Below are positions 7,603 through 16,550 of a stretch of 64,000 nt of DNA, in pieces (within the stretch, counting starts at the first letter, position 1; every line of letters starts with the position of its first letter). Location of the stretch: the NCBI GenBank assembly GCA_039819665.1, contig JBCBRM010000003.1, forward strand, positions 62,001 to 126,000. The letters are read 5' to 3'. This stretch comes from JAWPMV01 sp039819665. GTDB lineage: Bacteria > Bacteroidota > Bacteroidia > J057. Under the pieces are notes generated by a model, which made no database searches, was not told the origin of the DNA, and saw nothing but the letters and a program-made list of their open reading frames with translations. A program made the position numbers and the translations under genes.

Positions 7603-9426
7603 ATGGTAGATAAATTACTTGAACAACTAAAAGGATCGGATCTTGAAGCCATTAGTGGGATGGATGCCGCTTTTCTTTATGCAGAAACTCCCACTAGTCC
7701 CATGCACATTGGCAGTGTAGCTGTGATTGAAGGATCGCTTGATTTTGAAAAATTCAGAGCAACAATACTCTCCCGTATTCATACCGTTCCTAATTTGCGA
7801 AAACGTTTGGTTTATGTGCCTATGAGTATAGATTATCCGTATTGGGTGGATGATCCCAATTTTAATATCGATATGCACATCCACCATATTGCCTTGCCAA
7901 GGCCGGGAAATTGGAAATCTCTAAGGAAAGTTGCCAATCAAATATTTAGTGAACCCCTCGATCAATCTCGTCCATTATGGTCATTCACATTTGTAGAAGG
8001 CTTGGACAATATTCCTCAGGTACCCAAAGGTTCTGTTGCAGTCATTTCCAAGATTCATCATGTCGCAATAGATGGAGTGGGAAGTACAGGTATGTTTAGT
8101 CTTTTGTTTGACTTTACAGCCGAAGCTCGCCCTATCCCAGAGCCAAAGCCCTATAAGCCTAAAAAGCTGCCAAATGAATTGTCGATTATTCTAAAAAGTA
8201 CCCTGAGTTTTGTGGAAAAACCCCTCAAATTCCCCAAACTCATCAATGAAGCTTTGACTGCCTCTTTTAAGGCAGGTATGTTGACTCGGGTGCAAAAAGC
8301 CAAGCTGCCTACGGCACCTTTCTCTGCTCCAGCCAGCCCCCTAAATGGAATAATTTCAGCTCAAAGAAGGTGGAATACCGCCATCCTTTCTTTGGATAGG
8401 GTCAAGGCATTAAAAAGGAGCATGGATATTACCTTGAACGATGTTATTTTGGGAATTTGTGCGGGAGCTTTGCGAAGGTATTTGGTTGAAAAAGAAAAAC
8501 TTCCTCTCAAGCCTCTTGTTGCTATGGTGCCTGTATCTACAAGAGCTACAGGCGAAGAGAAAGCGCAAGGGAATCAAATCTCCTCTATGCTGGTGCAATT
8601 GGCTACCAATATTGAAGATCCCATTGAACGTCTTGAGGCGATTCATGAAAATACCATTCGAGGTAAAACCTACCACGGAGCCATAGGTGCAAAGACGCTT
8701 GCCCGAATGTCAGAAGCCGTCCCCTTTGGAATTGCTAACCAGGCTGCGAGGCTATACTCCCGCTTCCAAATCTCCGAAATGCACAATCCAGTGTTTAACG
8801 TAACCATTACCAATGTACCCGGACCTCAGTTTCCGCTTTTCCTCAATGGGCACAAACTCTTATCCGTTATGGGTATGGCACCTATCATTGACGGAATGGG
8901 GCTAATTATTACCGTATTTAGTTACAATGGTCTCATCACCCTGAGTCCAACTTCTGATGCCAAGACGATGCCTGACATAGATATCTTTACCAGATACCTA
9001 CGTGAGTCCGCAAATGAGTTGGAAGAAGCTATTTCTAATATGAAAAGCAGGAAGCGGACTGCCAAAAAGACTACTGCCAAAGCTCAATCTGATGCACTTT
9101 TTGCCCATCTAAAGAAAGAGCTAAAAGCAAATGCCGAGCACATAAAACCTAATAATGGTTTGTTTCAATTTAACGTTACGGGTGATGTCCCAAGAGAATG
9201 GAAAATAGATCTCAATAAATCTCCAGGTGTCGTACGAAAGGGGAAGGCGGAAGACCCAGATGTGACCTTTACCGTTTCAGATAAGCATCTGACACGCATT
9301 GGAAGAGGAGAAATGAATTTACAAGCCGCGTTTATTCAAGGCCGGCTGAAAATTCACGGTGATTCTTCTAAAGCCATGAAGCTTGGGACAATCTTATCGA
9401 AGCTTCAAAAATTACCGCCTGCTTGA
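7603..9426 (+). CDS. Wax ester synthase/diacylglycerol acyltransferase fused to an SCP2 domain
   Basis: A 607-residue protein. Residues 1 to about 475 are a WS/DGAT: canonical N-terminus ISGMDAAFLYAETPTSPMHIG, active-site HHVAIDG (152-158, HHxxxDG), and a later NVTITNVPGP segment. It condenses acyl-CoA with diacylglycerol or a fatty alcohol to make triacylglycerol or wax ester at the membrane/lipid-droplet surface. A Lys-rich linker (about 480-495) leads to an extra C-terminal domain (about 497-605) of SCP2 sterol-carrier type (TFTVSDKHLTRIGRGEMNLQ, AFIQGRLKIHGD). Typical WS/DGATs end near 450-480 residues, so the SCP2 part is an addition, plausibly a lipid-binding or delivery module. Its last 22 bases overlap the convergent GPAT fusion gene. 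Confidence 0.94.
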   Translation: MVDKLLEQLKGSDLEAISGMDAAFLYAETPTSPMHIGSVAVIEGSLDFEKFRATILSRIHTVPNLRKRLVYVPMSIDYPYWVDDPNFNIDMHIHHIALPRPGNWKSLRKVANQIFSEPLDQSRPLWSFTFVEGLDNIPQVPKGSVAVISKIHHVAIDGVGSTGMFSLLFDFTAEARPIPEPKPYKPKKLPNELSIILKSTLSFVEKPLKFPKLINEALTASFKAGMLTRVQKAKLPTAPFSAPASPLNGIISAQRRWNTAILSLDRVKALKRSMDITLNDVILGICAGALRRYLVEKEKLPLKPLVAMVPVSTRATGEEKAQGNQISSMLVQLATNIEDPIERLEAIHENTIRGKTYHGAIGAKTLARMSEAVPFGIANQAARLYSRFQISEMHNPVFNVTITNVPGPQFPLFLNGHKLLSVMGMAPIIDGMGLIITVFSYNGLITLSPTSDAKTMPDIDIFTRYLRESANELEEAISNMKSRKRTAKKTTAKAQSDALFAHLKKELKANAEHIKPNNGLFQFNVTGDVPREWKIDLNKSPGVVRKGKAEDPDVTFTVSDKHLTRIGRGEMNLQAAFIQGRLKIHGDSSKAMKLGTILSKLQKLPPA

Positions 9427-12400
9427 TGATTGTTTACCTTTTTAGGTAATTTTCGGGTCTTGGCCTTTGGCTTAACATTTTCTTCCTCCTGACCTAATTC
9501 TTTTAGGAAGATTCCACGGATTTTTTGGATATGCCGATCCAGATTTTCTTTTTTCCACCGAGCTGTCGAAATCGGAGGCATGGCTATTACTTCTATAGCC
9601 GCGGACCTGAATAGGTTACTGCCTTTTGGCATGGCATCATGGGCATTCCGAATTACTACTGGAACAATGGGAACTTTGGCTTGCATTGCCAGGTGAAAGG
9701 CTCCTTTCTTGAACGGTCCAAGTTTATAATCTTTACTTCGGGTACCTTCAGGAAATATGATAATCGAAGTTCCCTGTTTGAGGGCTTCTACTGCCGGCTT
9801 CATAGCCTCAATCGCCTTCTCCCTATTTTTTCGGTCAATAAATATCACCCCTGACGCCATCATCAATTGACCGATGATGGGCATGTTTTTTAGTTCTTTC
9901 TTCGCAATACCAGTAGCATCTTTGCGGATAAGCTTAGAGACGATAAAAATGTCCGCACTACTTTGGTGATTAAAGATAAATACCGCGGGGCGTTTTGACC
10001 ATAGATTTTCTTCCCCTTTGACCACCAACTCAATACCTGCAGCTGCCACCACCAGATCACCTACAGTTGCCATTAGGTTATTGACTCCCTCCTGGAAAGA
10101 TAAGCCTAGGGCTCCCCGTGTCACAGCTGAAAAAGCTGCAGGGGCAAGGCTTCCTAAGGCTAAACCAGTTCGTACGAAATTCATCACTCCCGGACGCTGC
10201 TCATCATCAAAGCGGAATACTGGCCAGTTATTTTTAAATGCAAGGGCAGACAGTTTGGTATCAGGATTTATCGGTCGGGGATTACCCACTATTTCCAGTA
10301 AAGGTGCATCCGAGGCGCTATCTGTATAAAAATAACTTCTCGTTAAATCCAGGTTTTGTTCTTGTGCTAACTCTTCAGCCGCAGATGCTTTTCCTTCCCC
10401 CCAACATGCTGGCTCAATGATATTTCCTGTAAACTTGCCATGCTCGACTTCCATACGGGTACACATGACATGCTTGATGTTGAGATCTCTTGCAACCGGG
10501 TTGACCTGGTAAGGAGTAGCAGCCGAAATAATGGCTACGGTGTGCCCTTTCGCCAAATGTGCATTTACGAGTGCTCGTGATTCAGGGTAAATCTGATTGG
10601 CCAATTCTTTATGGTAAACCTGCTCTCCTACCTCTATAAAAATATCCTCATTCACACCTTTTACCCCCTGAGCGCCGACTGCAGCAAGCCCGGCAAAATT
10701 TCCCTGACCTGTAGCATAAACCAGAACTCCGGCAAATTGTGAGACAACTTCCCGGGTTGTCATTTTACCACTTAAAAGTCTCCGTTGAAAAAAGCCCTTG
10801 GCTGAAAAACTTTTGATCAGGGTTCGATCCAAATCGAAGAAAGCTCCGATTTGTGGTCCTGATTCTCCCTCCATAATTGCTTGAGTAAGAATCTCGGTTT
10901 TGGAACCCGGAACAATTTCTCTGGCAAGTGGGATGTCGTAAGCAGTCTTGACTGGTTTTGTCAAAATAATCCCTTGCAACCATTTGATCCTGGCCGATAT
11001 TTTATTGAGTTGATCCAGAAAAGCCGTTAGCTCCTTTTCCTTAGGGTTTTCAGCATTTGGGATTAAGTCTAAATTCTGTGCTAATCGGATTCCATTTTGC
11101 AGGAATGGTTTTGAGACAGATCCTATTCTTTGAATTCTCCCTTGCCAGTGCATTTCTTCGCTCAGAAAAAGGCAAGACTCGACAAATGTCTTTTCGTCAA
11201 AAGTATTTTGGGGATTCCAGCTCTGTAAGGCGTGGACAACTACCCGGTAAGCTTCGATGTAGGAATAAAGCACTACAGGAGCTACAATCAATTCCTGTTC
11301 CTTGAAAAAGGATTCTTTTCGGGATTTTGAGGATTCTATTAGCTGAAGCCAGTTTTTGGAAAGAATTTCAAGATTTGTCTCTATCTCATCAGAAAATTGA
11401 GGTTTCTGTGAGTAGAAAAATTCAAACTTGAACAAGGATCTGAGTGCCATGATTTCCTCCCAAAATACTTCTTGACGTTGGGCTTGTTTGGCTTCGGAAG
11501 ATTTTAGTAATGCAAGTTCAATAAATGCCCGATGGTACAAATGATGCACCGACATATTGGCATAATATGTCGACTGGAGGTAGTTTTTGGAATTGAGTAC
11601 ATATTTTGCTTCCAGTGCTGTCCCATGCTGGAGTACCAGATTGGCTCTTTGTAGCAAATTGAGTCCTGCTTGCACACTCATTCCAATGGGTTTACCTCTA
11701 TCTACTAAAGCATCTGGCTTGTAGTTTTCGATCAACCTCATCAAATCGACGACATCATTTTCAATGGTCTTTTTGTTTAGGGCAAATTTGCTGAGTAGGG
11801 AGATACAGATCAGGGAAGTTGTAGTTACAGGCGTCACCTGATTGATCTGATGGACCAGCTCGAGGGAAAAACGAGAGAGCTTTCTGGAATTGGGAGCTGT
11901 AAATTCTTCTTCACCGATAAAGGCTACGGATTTTTCCTGATTGATCTTTACCGGCTCTCCAAAACGGATAGAAATTTTACCAAAGTTATCATCAAGCTTT
12001 CGGACATAGTTTAGGAACCACTTAAGGCTTTCTGGTCTTTTTTTCTTCCCAAGTCCCTCATAGGTCATTTCTTCAACGTCCGGAATCAGATCATAGACAA
12101 TGGAAACCGGTATATATTTTACTTCGTGCTCAGACATTTCTTCCGCTTCACGGATGTATTTGAGAATCCCTACTTTGGGCCAGACTAGCTTACCTGTACG
12201 CGATCTGGTACCTTCGATTGCCCACATAAAATGGGAGGCTTGCTTGACTAGTGAAGAGATGAAGTGCCTTAAAGAAGCTTTGTATACTTTATCATTTTTA
12301 AACGAACGCCGGATAAAGATGACACCATTTTGCCTGGCCATCTGCCCCAAACCCATGAAATCCATATTAATGCCCGCAAAAGTATAGGGGAGTGGGATTC

Positions 12401-12725
12401 CATGACGACCTAGCACTACAGCCAGTACAAACATATCCAGATAGGTTTTGTGGGTCATTACAAAGGCAATTGAATGCCTTCGGGCCAGCTTGGATAGTTC
12501 TTTGATTTCTGTAGGGTTGACATCAATGGTCTTATTAAAACCTCGGGATAAAATGTATTGAGAGATTTGTAAACCGAGGACATTGGCAAGAGGTTGATGT
12601 AACGTGTGGAGTTCTTTCAAACATTCAGCGGCCTCCTCCTGAACTTTATTATAAGGTTTACCCAGTTCGTCAGCTATGTCTATTAGCTTCTTCTGAAACT
12701 GAGGGTCGTTGAATAACTCTTCCAT
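9405..12725 (-). CDS. Three-domain fusion: GPAT-like acyltransferase, HAD-IB phosphatase, 1-acylglycerol-3-phosphate acyltransferase
   Basis: An unusually long protein of 1106 residues with three enzyme modules. Module 1 (about 1-300) is a GPAT/DHAPAT-type acyltransferase with HKTYLD (92-97, HX4D), FIRRSFKND and EGTRSRTGK (171-179). After a helical region, module 2 (about 625-830) is a HAD-IB hydrolase with FFDLDRT (nucleophile D631, D633) and FYTDSASDAPLLE. Module 3 (about 895-1080) is a PlsC-like acyltransferase with NHQSSAD (H920, D925), VIFIDRKNRE and FPEGTRS (E993). All catalytic motifs look intact. Together they could take glycerol-3-phosphate to lysophosphatidate and phosphatidate, with the HAD part possibly dephosphorylating an intermediate to feed the WS/DGAT. 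Two-module HAD-AGPAT proteins are known, for example in mycobacteria; the added GPAT is the notable part. Confidence 0.92.
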   Translation of the reverse strand: MEELFNDPQFQKKLIDIADELGKPYNKVQEEAAECLKELHTLHQPLANVLGLQISQYILSRGFNKTIDVNPTEIKELSKLARRHSIAFVMTHKTYLDMFVLAVVLGRHGIPLPYTFAGINMDFMGLGQMARQNGVIFIRRSFKNDKVYKASLRHFISSLVKQASHFMWAIEGTRSRTGKLVWPKVGILKYIREAEEMSEHEVKYIPVSIVYDLIPDVEEMTYEGLGKKKRPESLKWFLNYVRKLDDNFGKISIRFGEPVKINQEKSVAFIGEEEFTAPNSRKLSRFSLELVHQINQVTPVTTTSLICISLLSKFALNKKTIENDVVDLMRLIENYKPDALVDRGKPIGMSVQAGLNLLQRANLVLQHGTALEAKYVLNSKNYLQSTYYANMSVHHLYHRAFIELALLKSSEAKQAQRQEVFWEEIMALRSLFKFEFFYSQKPQFSDEIETNLEILSKNWLQLIESSKSRKESFFKEQELIVAPVVLYSYIEAYRVVVHALQSWNPQNTFDEKTFVESCLFLSEEMHWQGRIQRIGSVSKPFLQNGIRLAQNLDLIPNAENPKEKELTAFLDQLNKISARIKWLQGIILTKPVKTAYDIPLAREIVPGSKTEILTQAIMEGESGPQIGAFFDLDRTLIKSFSAKGFFQRRLLSGKMTTREVVSQFAGVLVYATGQGNFAGLAAVGAQGVKGVNEDIFIEVGEQVYHKELANQIYPESRALVNAHLAKGHTVAIISAATPYQVNPVARDLNIKHVMCTRMEVEHGKFTGNIIEPACWGEGKASAAEELAQEQNLDLTRSYFYTDSASDAPLLEIVGNPRPINPDTKLSALAFKNNWPVFRFDDEQRPGVMNFVRTGLALGSLAPAAFSAVTRGALGLSFQEGVNNLMATVGDLVVAAAGIELVVKGEENLWSKRPAVFIFNHQSSADIFIVSKLIRKDATGIAKKELKNMPIIGQLMMASGVIFIDRKNREKAIEAMKPAVEALKQGTSIIIFPEGTRSKDYKLGPFKKGAFHLAMQAKVPIVPVVIRNAHDAMPKGSNLFRSAAIEVIAMPPISTARWKKENLDRHIQKIRGIFLKELGQEEENVKPKAKTRKLPKKVNNHQAGGNF

Positions 12726-12904
12726 TATGATATCATCTCTATATATAACTTTGACAATATAAGTAAAATATAAACCAGCTTTTCTTTTTAAAACCTTCGA
12801 TAGGAAATCAAGTTAATATTTATAATTTGCAAGCTGGGAAAACTGATTTTAAGTTTAAATTAATCCCAATTTGATTTCTGAAGACTACTACTTATCTTTT
12901 GAAG
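12726..12904. promoter_or_regulatory. Divergent promoter region between the acyltransferase fusion and a lipase-like gene
   Basis: A 179-bp AT-rich stretch separating two divergent starts, so it must hold promoters for both. I see no copy of the AGTTACA heptamers found at 17.25 kb and no certain -33/-7 pair. Confidence 0.45.
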
Positions 12905-13690
12905 ATGCGGAATATACCTAATATTGAATATGCTGTAGAAAGGCCTTCGTGGTTTTGGCTTTTTACTGAATGGGGTCGAGCAATCACCGAGCTGGGATTT
13001 TCTATTCCGTATCGCAAATTTTTAGCTTCTAAAAATTATGGAGACCAGCATCCGGTCTTGGTTTTGCCAGGCTTTATGGCCTCTGACAGCTCCACAGTGC
13101 CTTTGCGAACGTTTCTTGCTGATTCAGGCTACCAGGCCTTTGGATGGGACCTGGGGCGAAACACTGCCAAAGTAGAGTACCTGGGCTTACTTATAGAAAA
13201 GCTGGAATCCATTCATCAAGAACATGGAGAGAGAATAAGTTTGATCGGTTGGAGTCTGGGTGGGGTTTTTGCCCGCCAATTAGCCAAAGCCAGGCCGAAG
13301 CTGGTCCGGCAGGTGATCACACTTGGTTCTCCCTTTAAGGGTATTGATCAGGCCAACAATGTTGCCTGGATCTATAACATCATCTCGGATGATAAGAAAA
13401 AGGTAAAAGATATAGATCCGGTTCTTTTCAAGGATCTGCCTCTGCCGGCGCCTGTACCTACTACTGCAATTTATACCAAAGAAGATGGTATAGTTCCCTG
13501 GCAATTATGTCTTGAAGAAGAAGATGAAATTCATCAAAACATCCAGGTTAGAGGGAGTCATTTTGGCCTGGGGGTAAATCCGGCTGTCCTAGAAATCATT
13601 GCCGATCGACTAATATATGATCGAGAAAATTGGGAATATTTCAAAGAGACTAATATCCTTAAAGACTTCCTGTTCTACCCTTCACTATAA
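12905..13690 (+). CDS. Alpha/beta hydrolase, lipase-like
   Basis: A 261-residue hydrolase with an oxyanion-type HPVLVLPGFMASD and the nucleophile elbow GWSLGG. VPTTAIYTKEDGIVPW likely holds the acid residue, and GSHFGLGVNP supplies a late histidine. The fold and motifs resemble triacylglycerol lipase/PGAP1-type esterases. I chose the ATG at 12905 over the in-frame TTG at 12899. There is no signal peptide, so it acts in the cytoplasm. It is a paralogue of the convergent 13709-14500 gene. In this locus a role in mobilising stored neutral lipid is plausible, but substrate specificity is not visible. Confidence 0.88.
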   Translation: MRNIPNIEYAVERPSWFWLFTEWGRAITELGFSIPYRKFLASKNYGDQHPVLVLPGFMASDSSTVPLRTFLADSGYQAFGWDLGRNTAKVEYLGLLIEKLESIHQEHGERISLIGWSLGGVFARQLAKARPKLVRQVITLGSPFKGIDQANNVAWIYNIISDDKKKVKDIDPVLFKDLPLPAPVPTTAIYTKEDGIVPWQLCLEEEDEIHQNIQVRGSHFGLGVNPAVLEIIADRLIYDRENWEYFKETNILKDFLFYPSL

Positions 13691-13708
13691 GTCCTGGCTC
13701 TTTCAGGC

Positions 13709-14500
13709 TTAGGAAGTGGGAAAACATACCCACTCGTTTTGTATTTCTTTTCTGCGGAAAGGTTTCCAATCCTTTTGTCCAAATTTTAATCTATCCTCAA
13801 CCACTATCCAAACAGCTGGGGTATAAGGTAAGCCCAAATGGCTACCACCCACCTCAATGTTTTGGTGCCATTTATCTTCAGGATATTCGATGCATGTTTG
13901 CCAAGGAACGATCCCATCCACTTTAGAATAGATTGCCGTGGTGGGAAGTGGAGCTGGTGCCGCTATATCTATTAACCATTCTTTTTCTTTCTCGGTAACG
14001 GGCCTGTTTTGATTGAGTAATTTATAAAACCAGGCTGCATTATTGGATTGCTCAATATCGGCAAATGGAGCACCCATAGTTATAATCTGTCGAATTAACT
14101 CGGGCCTTTTTTTCGCAAGTTGTCGTCCGTAAACTCCACCCAGACTCCATCCTACAAGACTTACTTTGGATTGGTGCTTTTGATACAGATACTCGATCTT
14201 TTCCAAAAGCGAGTGCAACTTCCGAATGTCTCCCAGATTTGTTCCCATTTCCCAACCATAAGAAGCGTATCCAAGATGCTGGATAAACCTCCGCAGGAAT
14301 AGGGTAGAGAGATCATTTCCCAGGAAGCCCGGTAAAATCAGGACCGGATGTCCATCTCCAGAAGGTATTATTGGATAAGTCTGCTGAAAGAGTAGAGACT
14401 GACCAACATCCTTCCATACCAGAATCGGTTCTCCCAGAAACCTAATTAAAGAGGGTCTTGGAATGGGGGGATTCAGATAGGACGATTGTTCCTGATCCAC
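13709..14500 (-). CDS. Alpha/beta hydrolase, lipase-like (paralogue)
   Basis: A 263-residue paralogue of the neighbouring convergent gene, sharing HPVLILPGFLGND, GWSLGGVYGRQLAKKRPEL, a VPTTAIYSK-type acid loop (here LPTTAIYSKVDGIVPWQ) and GSHLGLPYTP. The catalytic Ser lies in GWSLGG, with Asp and His positions conserved. The start is a GTG at 14498-14500, 10 bases after the stop of the ArsA-like gene, so it is the last gene of the phasin-ArsA operon. Cytoplasmic. A lipase/esterase acting on granule lipids fits the context; this is inference. Confidence 0.88.
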   Translation of the reverse strand: MDQEQSSYLNPPIPRPSLIRFLGEPILVWKDVGQSLLFQQTYPIIPSGDGHPVLILPGFLGNDLSTLFLRRFIQHLGYASYGWEMGTNLGDIRKLHSLLEKIEYLYQKHQSKVSLVGWSLGGVYGRQLAKKRPELIRQIITMGAPFADIEQSNNAAWFYKLLNQNRPVTEKEKEWLIDIAAPAPLPTTAIYSKVDGIVPWQTCIEYPEDKWHQNIEVGGSHLGLPYTPAVWIVVEDRLKFGQKDWKPFRRKEIQNEWVCFPTS

Positions 14501-14510
14501 AAAGAATATT

Positions 14511-15668
14511 TTATTTTACCAGAGAGACGACCAGCCAGGGAGCTTGATACCTAAACTCTTCTAGTTTGAGGAAACTGGCGAACCTTGGCAACATCAAAGA
14601 TTTTCTGCGATTTCCCAGATCAATTACCAACTCATCTCCAAATTTCTTCAGTTCCAGGTCATCTTCTACTACGAAAGGAAGTTTGGTCTTGAAAAAGTAT
14701 CCTTTGTCATTCTCTATGACTTCGAAAGGCTTGTCCAGATACAAGACATCTGCCGCATTTTTTCCTTCATAAAGAGTGTTTCCAATTTTCTTTAATTGTT
14801 CAAACCCAAATACTTCCTGGCCTTGATGTTGTACTTTCAAAATAGGGAGAGGCTTGAAGCTTTCTTCTATTTCCTCTATGTACTTGCTCTGAGATTCGAC
14901 ATAGTATTTGAAGGCTTCTCCGACTGATTTTTCTGGTAAAATCCGGTTGATTACAACTCCGTCGACATTATAGCCATACAACTGCAAATAGGTGTATGCC
15001 CTTCGTGCCTCCTTGATTACCATTCTTTCTGGATTGGTAACTATACGAATAGATGCGATTTCCGGATCAAGGAATACCTCTTGTACTTTTTCAAGTTTAT
15101 TGAACAACTCATCCATTTCTTCCAGGCCTGCATCCAGAGGAACACCGGTAAATAATTTTACTCCTTTTGTAACGGTCTTGACGGCCAGACTTTTGCGGGA
15201 AAAGGCTTTCGTCATCCAGGATTTGACTACCTGAGGAAGCGACAGAAGGGTTAAGGTTTCTCCTGTAGGGGCGCTATCGATAACAATGACGTCATACGTA
15301 CCCTCCCTGTAATATTTCTCGAGCCATAAAAAGGCCGAAGCTTCTTCCATGCCTGGTAAGACAGAAAGCTCTTCCGCTACTACACTTTTTACTCCTCTCC
15401 AGCGGAAAATGGTATTCATCAGATTGCGCATATTATTCCAATACTTCTGCATGGAATAGTATACATCAAACTCCTGAGCATAAAGGTTGGGGGCTATTTC
15501 AATTGGCTCAGGACTCAGCTCCATGTCTAAAGCATCAGACAAACTGTGAGCTGGATCAGTAGATATAATGAGTGTCTTTTTTCCTTCTTTTGCTGTTTGT
15601 AAGGCAGTTGAAGCTGCTACCGTCGTTTTTCCAACCCCCCCTTTACCTGTGAAAAGGATAATACGCAT
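14511..15668 (-). CDS. ArsA/GET3-family ATPase without cysteines
   Basis: A 385-residue P-loop ATPase of the ArsA/GET3 family. It shows the deviant Walker A GKGGVGKTT (9-17), IISTDPAHSLSDAL, the VIDSAPTGETL switch and GVVINRILPE, followed by a C-terminal HSP20-like beta domain (about 315-385, ending in WLVVSLVK). The protein contains no cysteine. It therefore lacks both the metalloid ligands of arsenite pumps and the CxxC zinc site of eukaryotic GET3. Known GET3 homologues chaperone tail-anchored membrane proteins. Lying between phasin-like genes (21-base gap) and a lipase (10-base gap), it may target or remodel granule-surface proteins. No ars genes are nearby. Confidence 0.9.
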   Translation of the reverse strand: MRIILFTGKGGVGKTTVAASTALQTAKEGKKTLIISTDPAHSLSDALDMELSPEPIEIAPNLYAQEFDVYYSMQKYWNNMRNLMNTIFRWRGVKSVVAEELSVLPGMEEASAFLWLEKYYREGTYDVIVIDSAPTGETLTLLSLPQVVKSWMTKAFSRKSLAVKTVTKGVKLFTGVPLDAGLEEMDELFNKLEKVQEVFLDPEIASIRIVTNPERMVIKEARRAYTYLQLYGYNVDGVVINRILPEKSVGEAFKYYVESQSKYIEEIEESFKPLPILKVQHQGQEVFGFEQLKKIGNTLYEGKNAADVLYLDKPFEVIENDKGYFFKTKLPFVVEDDLELKKFGDELVIDLGNRRKSLMLPRFASFLKLEEFRYQAPWLVVSLVK

Positions 15669-15689
15669 GTTTTATTCTTTAGGATATCT

Positions 15690-16013
15690 TCATTTGAGTA
15701 CGTCATCGATAGTCAACTCCTTCTTCTTTGGCTCTGTTTTAGTCGCTTGTTCCGTAAAACTTTTAGCAACCTCTTTTAAGGCATTACCGGAAGTTTTCAG
15801 CAATTCCTTATGGTTAGCTACGGTTAACTCAACAGTTTTTTGAGCCATGCCTTTGCCAAAAGAGAAAGCTCTTTTGCCTGCATCCTGATAAAGCTTAAGG
15901 ATTTCTTTAGCTGTATGGATAGAGGATTTGACCATAACACCACCAGCCTCGCTTAAAATAGCGTTGGCTGTTTTGGTGGTATTATATGCTTTCTGAATAT
16001 TGTTCTTCAGCAT
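15690..16013 (-). CDS. Small phasin-like helical protein
   Basis: A 107-residue, nearly all-helical, Lys/Ala/Thr-rich protein with no signal peptide or membrane segment (SFGKGMAQKTVELTVANHKE and a charged KTEPKKKELTIDD tail). Amphipathic helices of this kind are typical of phasins that coat polyester or neutral-lipid granules. It lies 5 bases after the 16019-16498 gene and 21 bases before the ArsA-like gene, so it is clearly co-transcribed. Phasins diverge quickly, and the call rests on composition and context. Confidence 0.75.
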   Translation of the reverse strand: MLKNNIQKAYNTTKTANAILSEAGGVMVKSSIHTAKEILKLYQDAGKRAFSFGKGMAQKTVELTVANHKELLKTSGNALKEVAKSFTEQATKTEPKKKELTIDDVLK

Positions 16014-16018
16014 GTGTC

Positions 16019-16498
16019 TTATTTCTTGTTTTCAGCTTTTGCTGAATTGTTATAAAGCGTTTTTTTCAGGCGCTTAGAACTTTTAGATATCTGTCCTTTG
16101 ATAGTTTCCATGGCTCCAAAAACCATTTCCTGCTGCTTAGTAGCTAATTTGAATCCACCATTGATGGCTTTCTCAGCTACTCCCTGCCATTTCTCACCAT
16201 TTTCAAGTACTCCGTCGATAATTTGTTCTGCAGTTTTTAGGGTATAATCGTTTGCTCTTTCAGTAGCATCGGTGATGGTCTCCAGGTTCACTTTTTCAGT
16301 AGCTCTGTTGTAAGCTTCTTTTACTGGGGCCATGGTTCTGTCTGCGAGCTTTGTACCATTTTCCTTCAAATCTTCAGCTACCTCACTTACTACCTCTCTT
16401 ACTTGTGTATTGATAGATTTTGCAGTTTCTCTGATCACTTTTGCGCTATCTGAAAAATCGATCAATTTAGTTTCGTTTTTTACTGTTTTATTTTCCAT
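16019..16498 (-). CDS. Phasin-like granule-associated protein
   Basis: A 159-residue helical protein without Cys, signal peptide or membrane segment. Residues 101-136 (GEKWQ...AINGG...ATKQQ...ETIKGQ) line up with residues 44-79 of the upstream 16551-17150 product (GAKWQ...VIDRG...FEKQT...EGVKDQ), so the two are homologous phasin-type proteins. The N-terminal 100 residues form long amphipathic helices. Second gene of the operon, 52 bases after the first and 5 before the third. A lipid-granule coat role is inferred from the WS/DGAT locus; a polyhydroxyalkanoate granule is less likely because no phaC lies in the window. Confidence 0.8.
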   Translation of the reverse strand: MENKTVKNETKLIDFSDSAKVIRETAKSINTQVREVVSEVAEDLKENGTKLADRTMAPVKEAYNRATEKVNLETITDATERANDYTLKTAEQIIDGVLENGEKWQGVAEKAINGGFKLATKQQEMVFGAMETIKGQISKSSKRLKKTLYNNSAKAENKK

Positions 16499-16550
16499 TG
16501 TCCTATTATTTAGAATTAGTAAAATGTTCGTTTGATGTTAAAGGAATTGT

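Noticed and set aside
14511..15668. Arsenite-resistance ATPase
   Set aside because: No cysteine in the protein and no arsB, arsR or arsC nearby.
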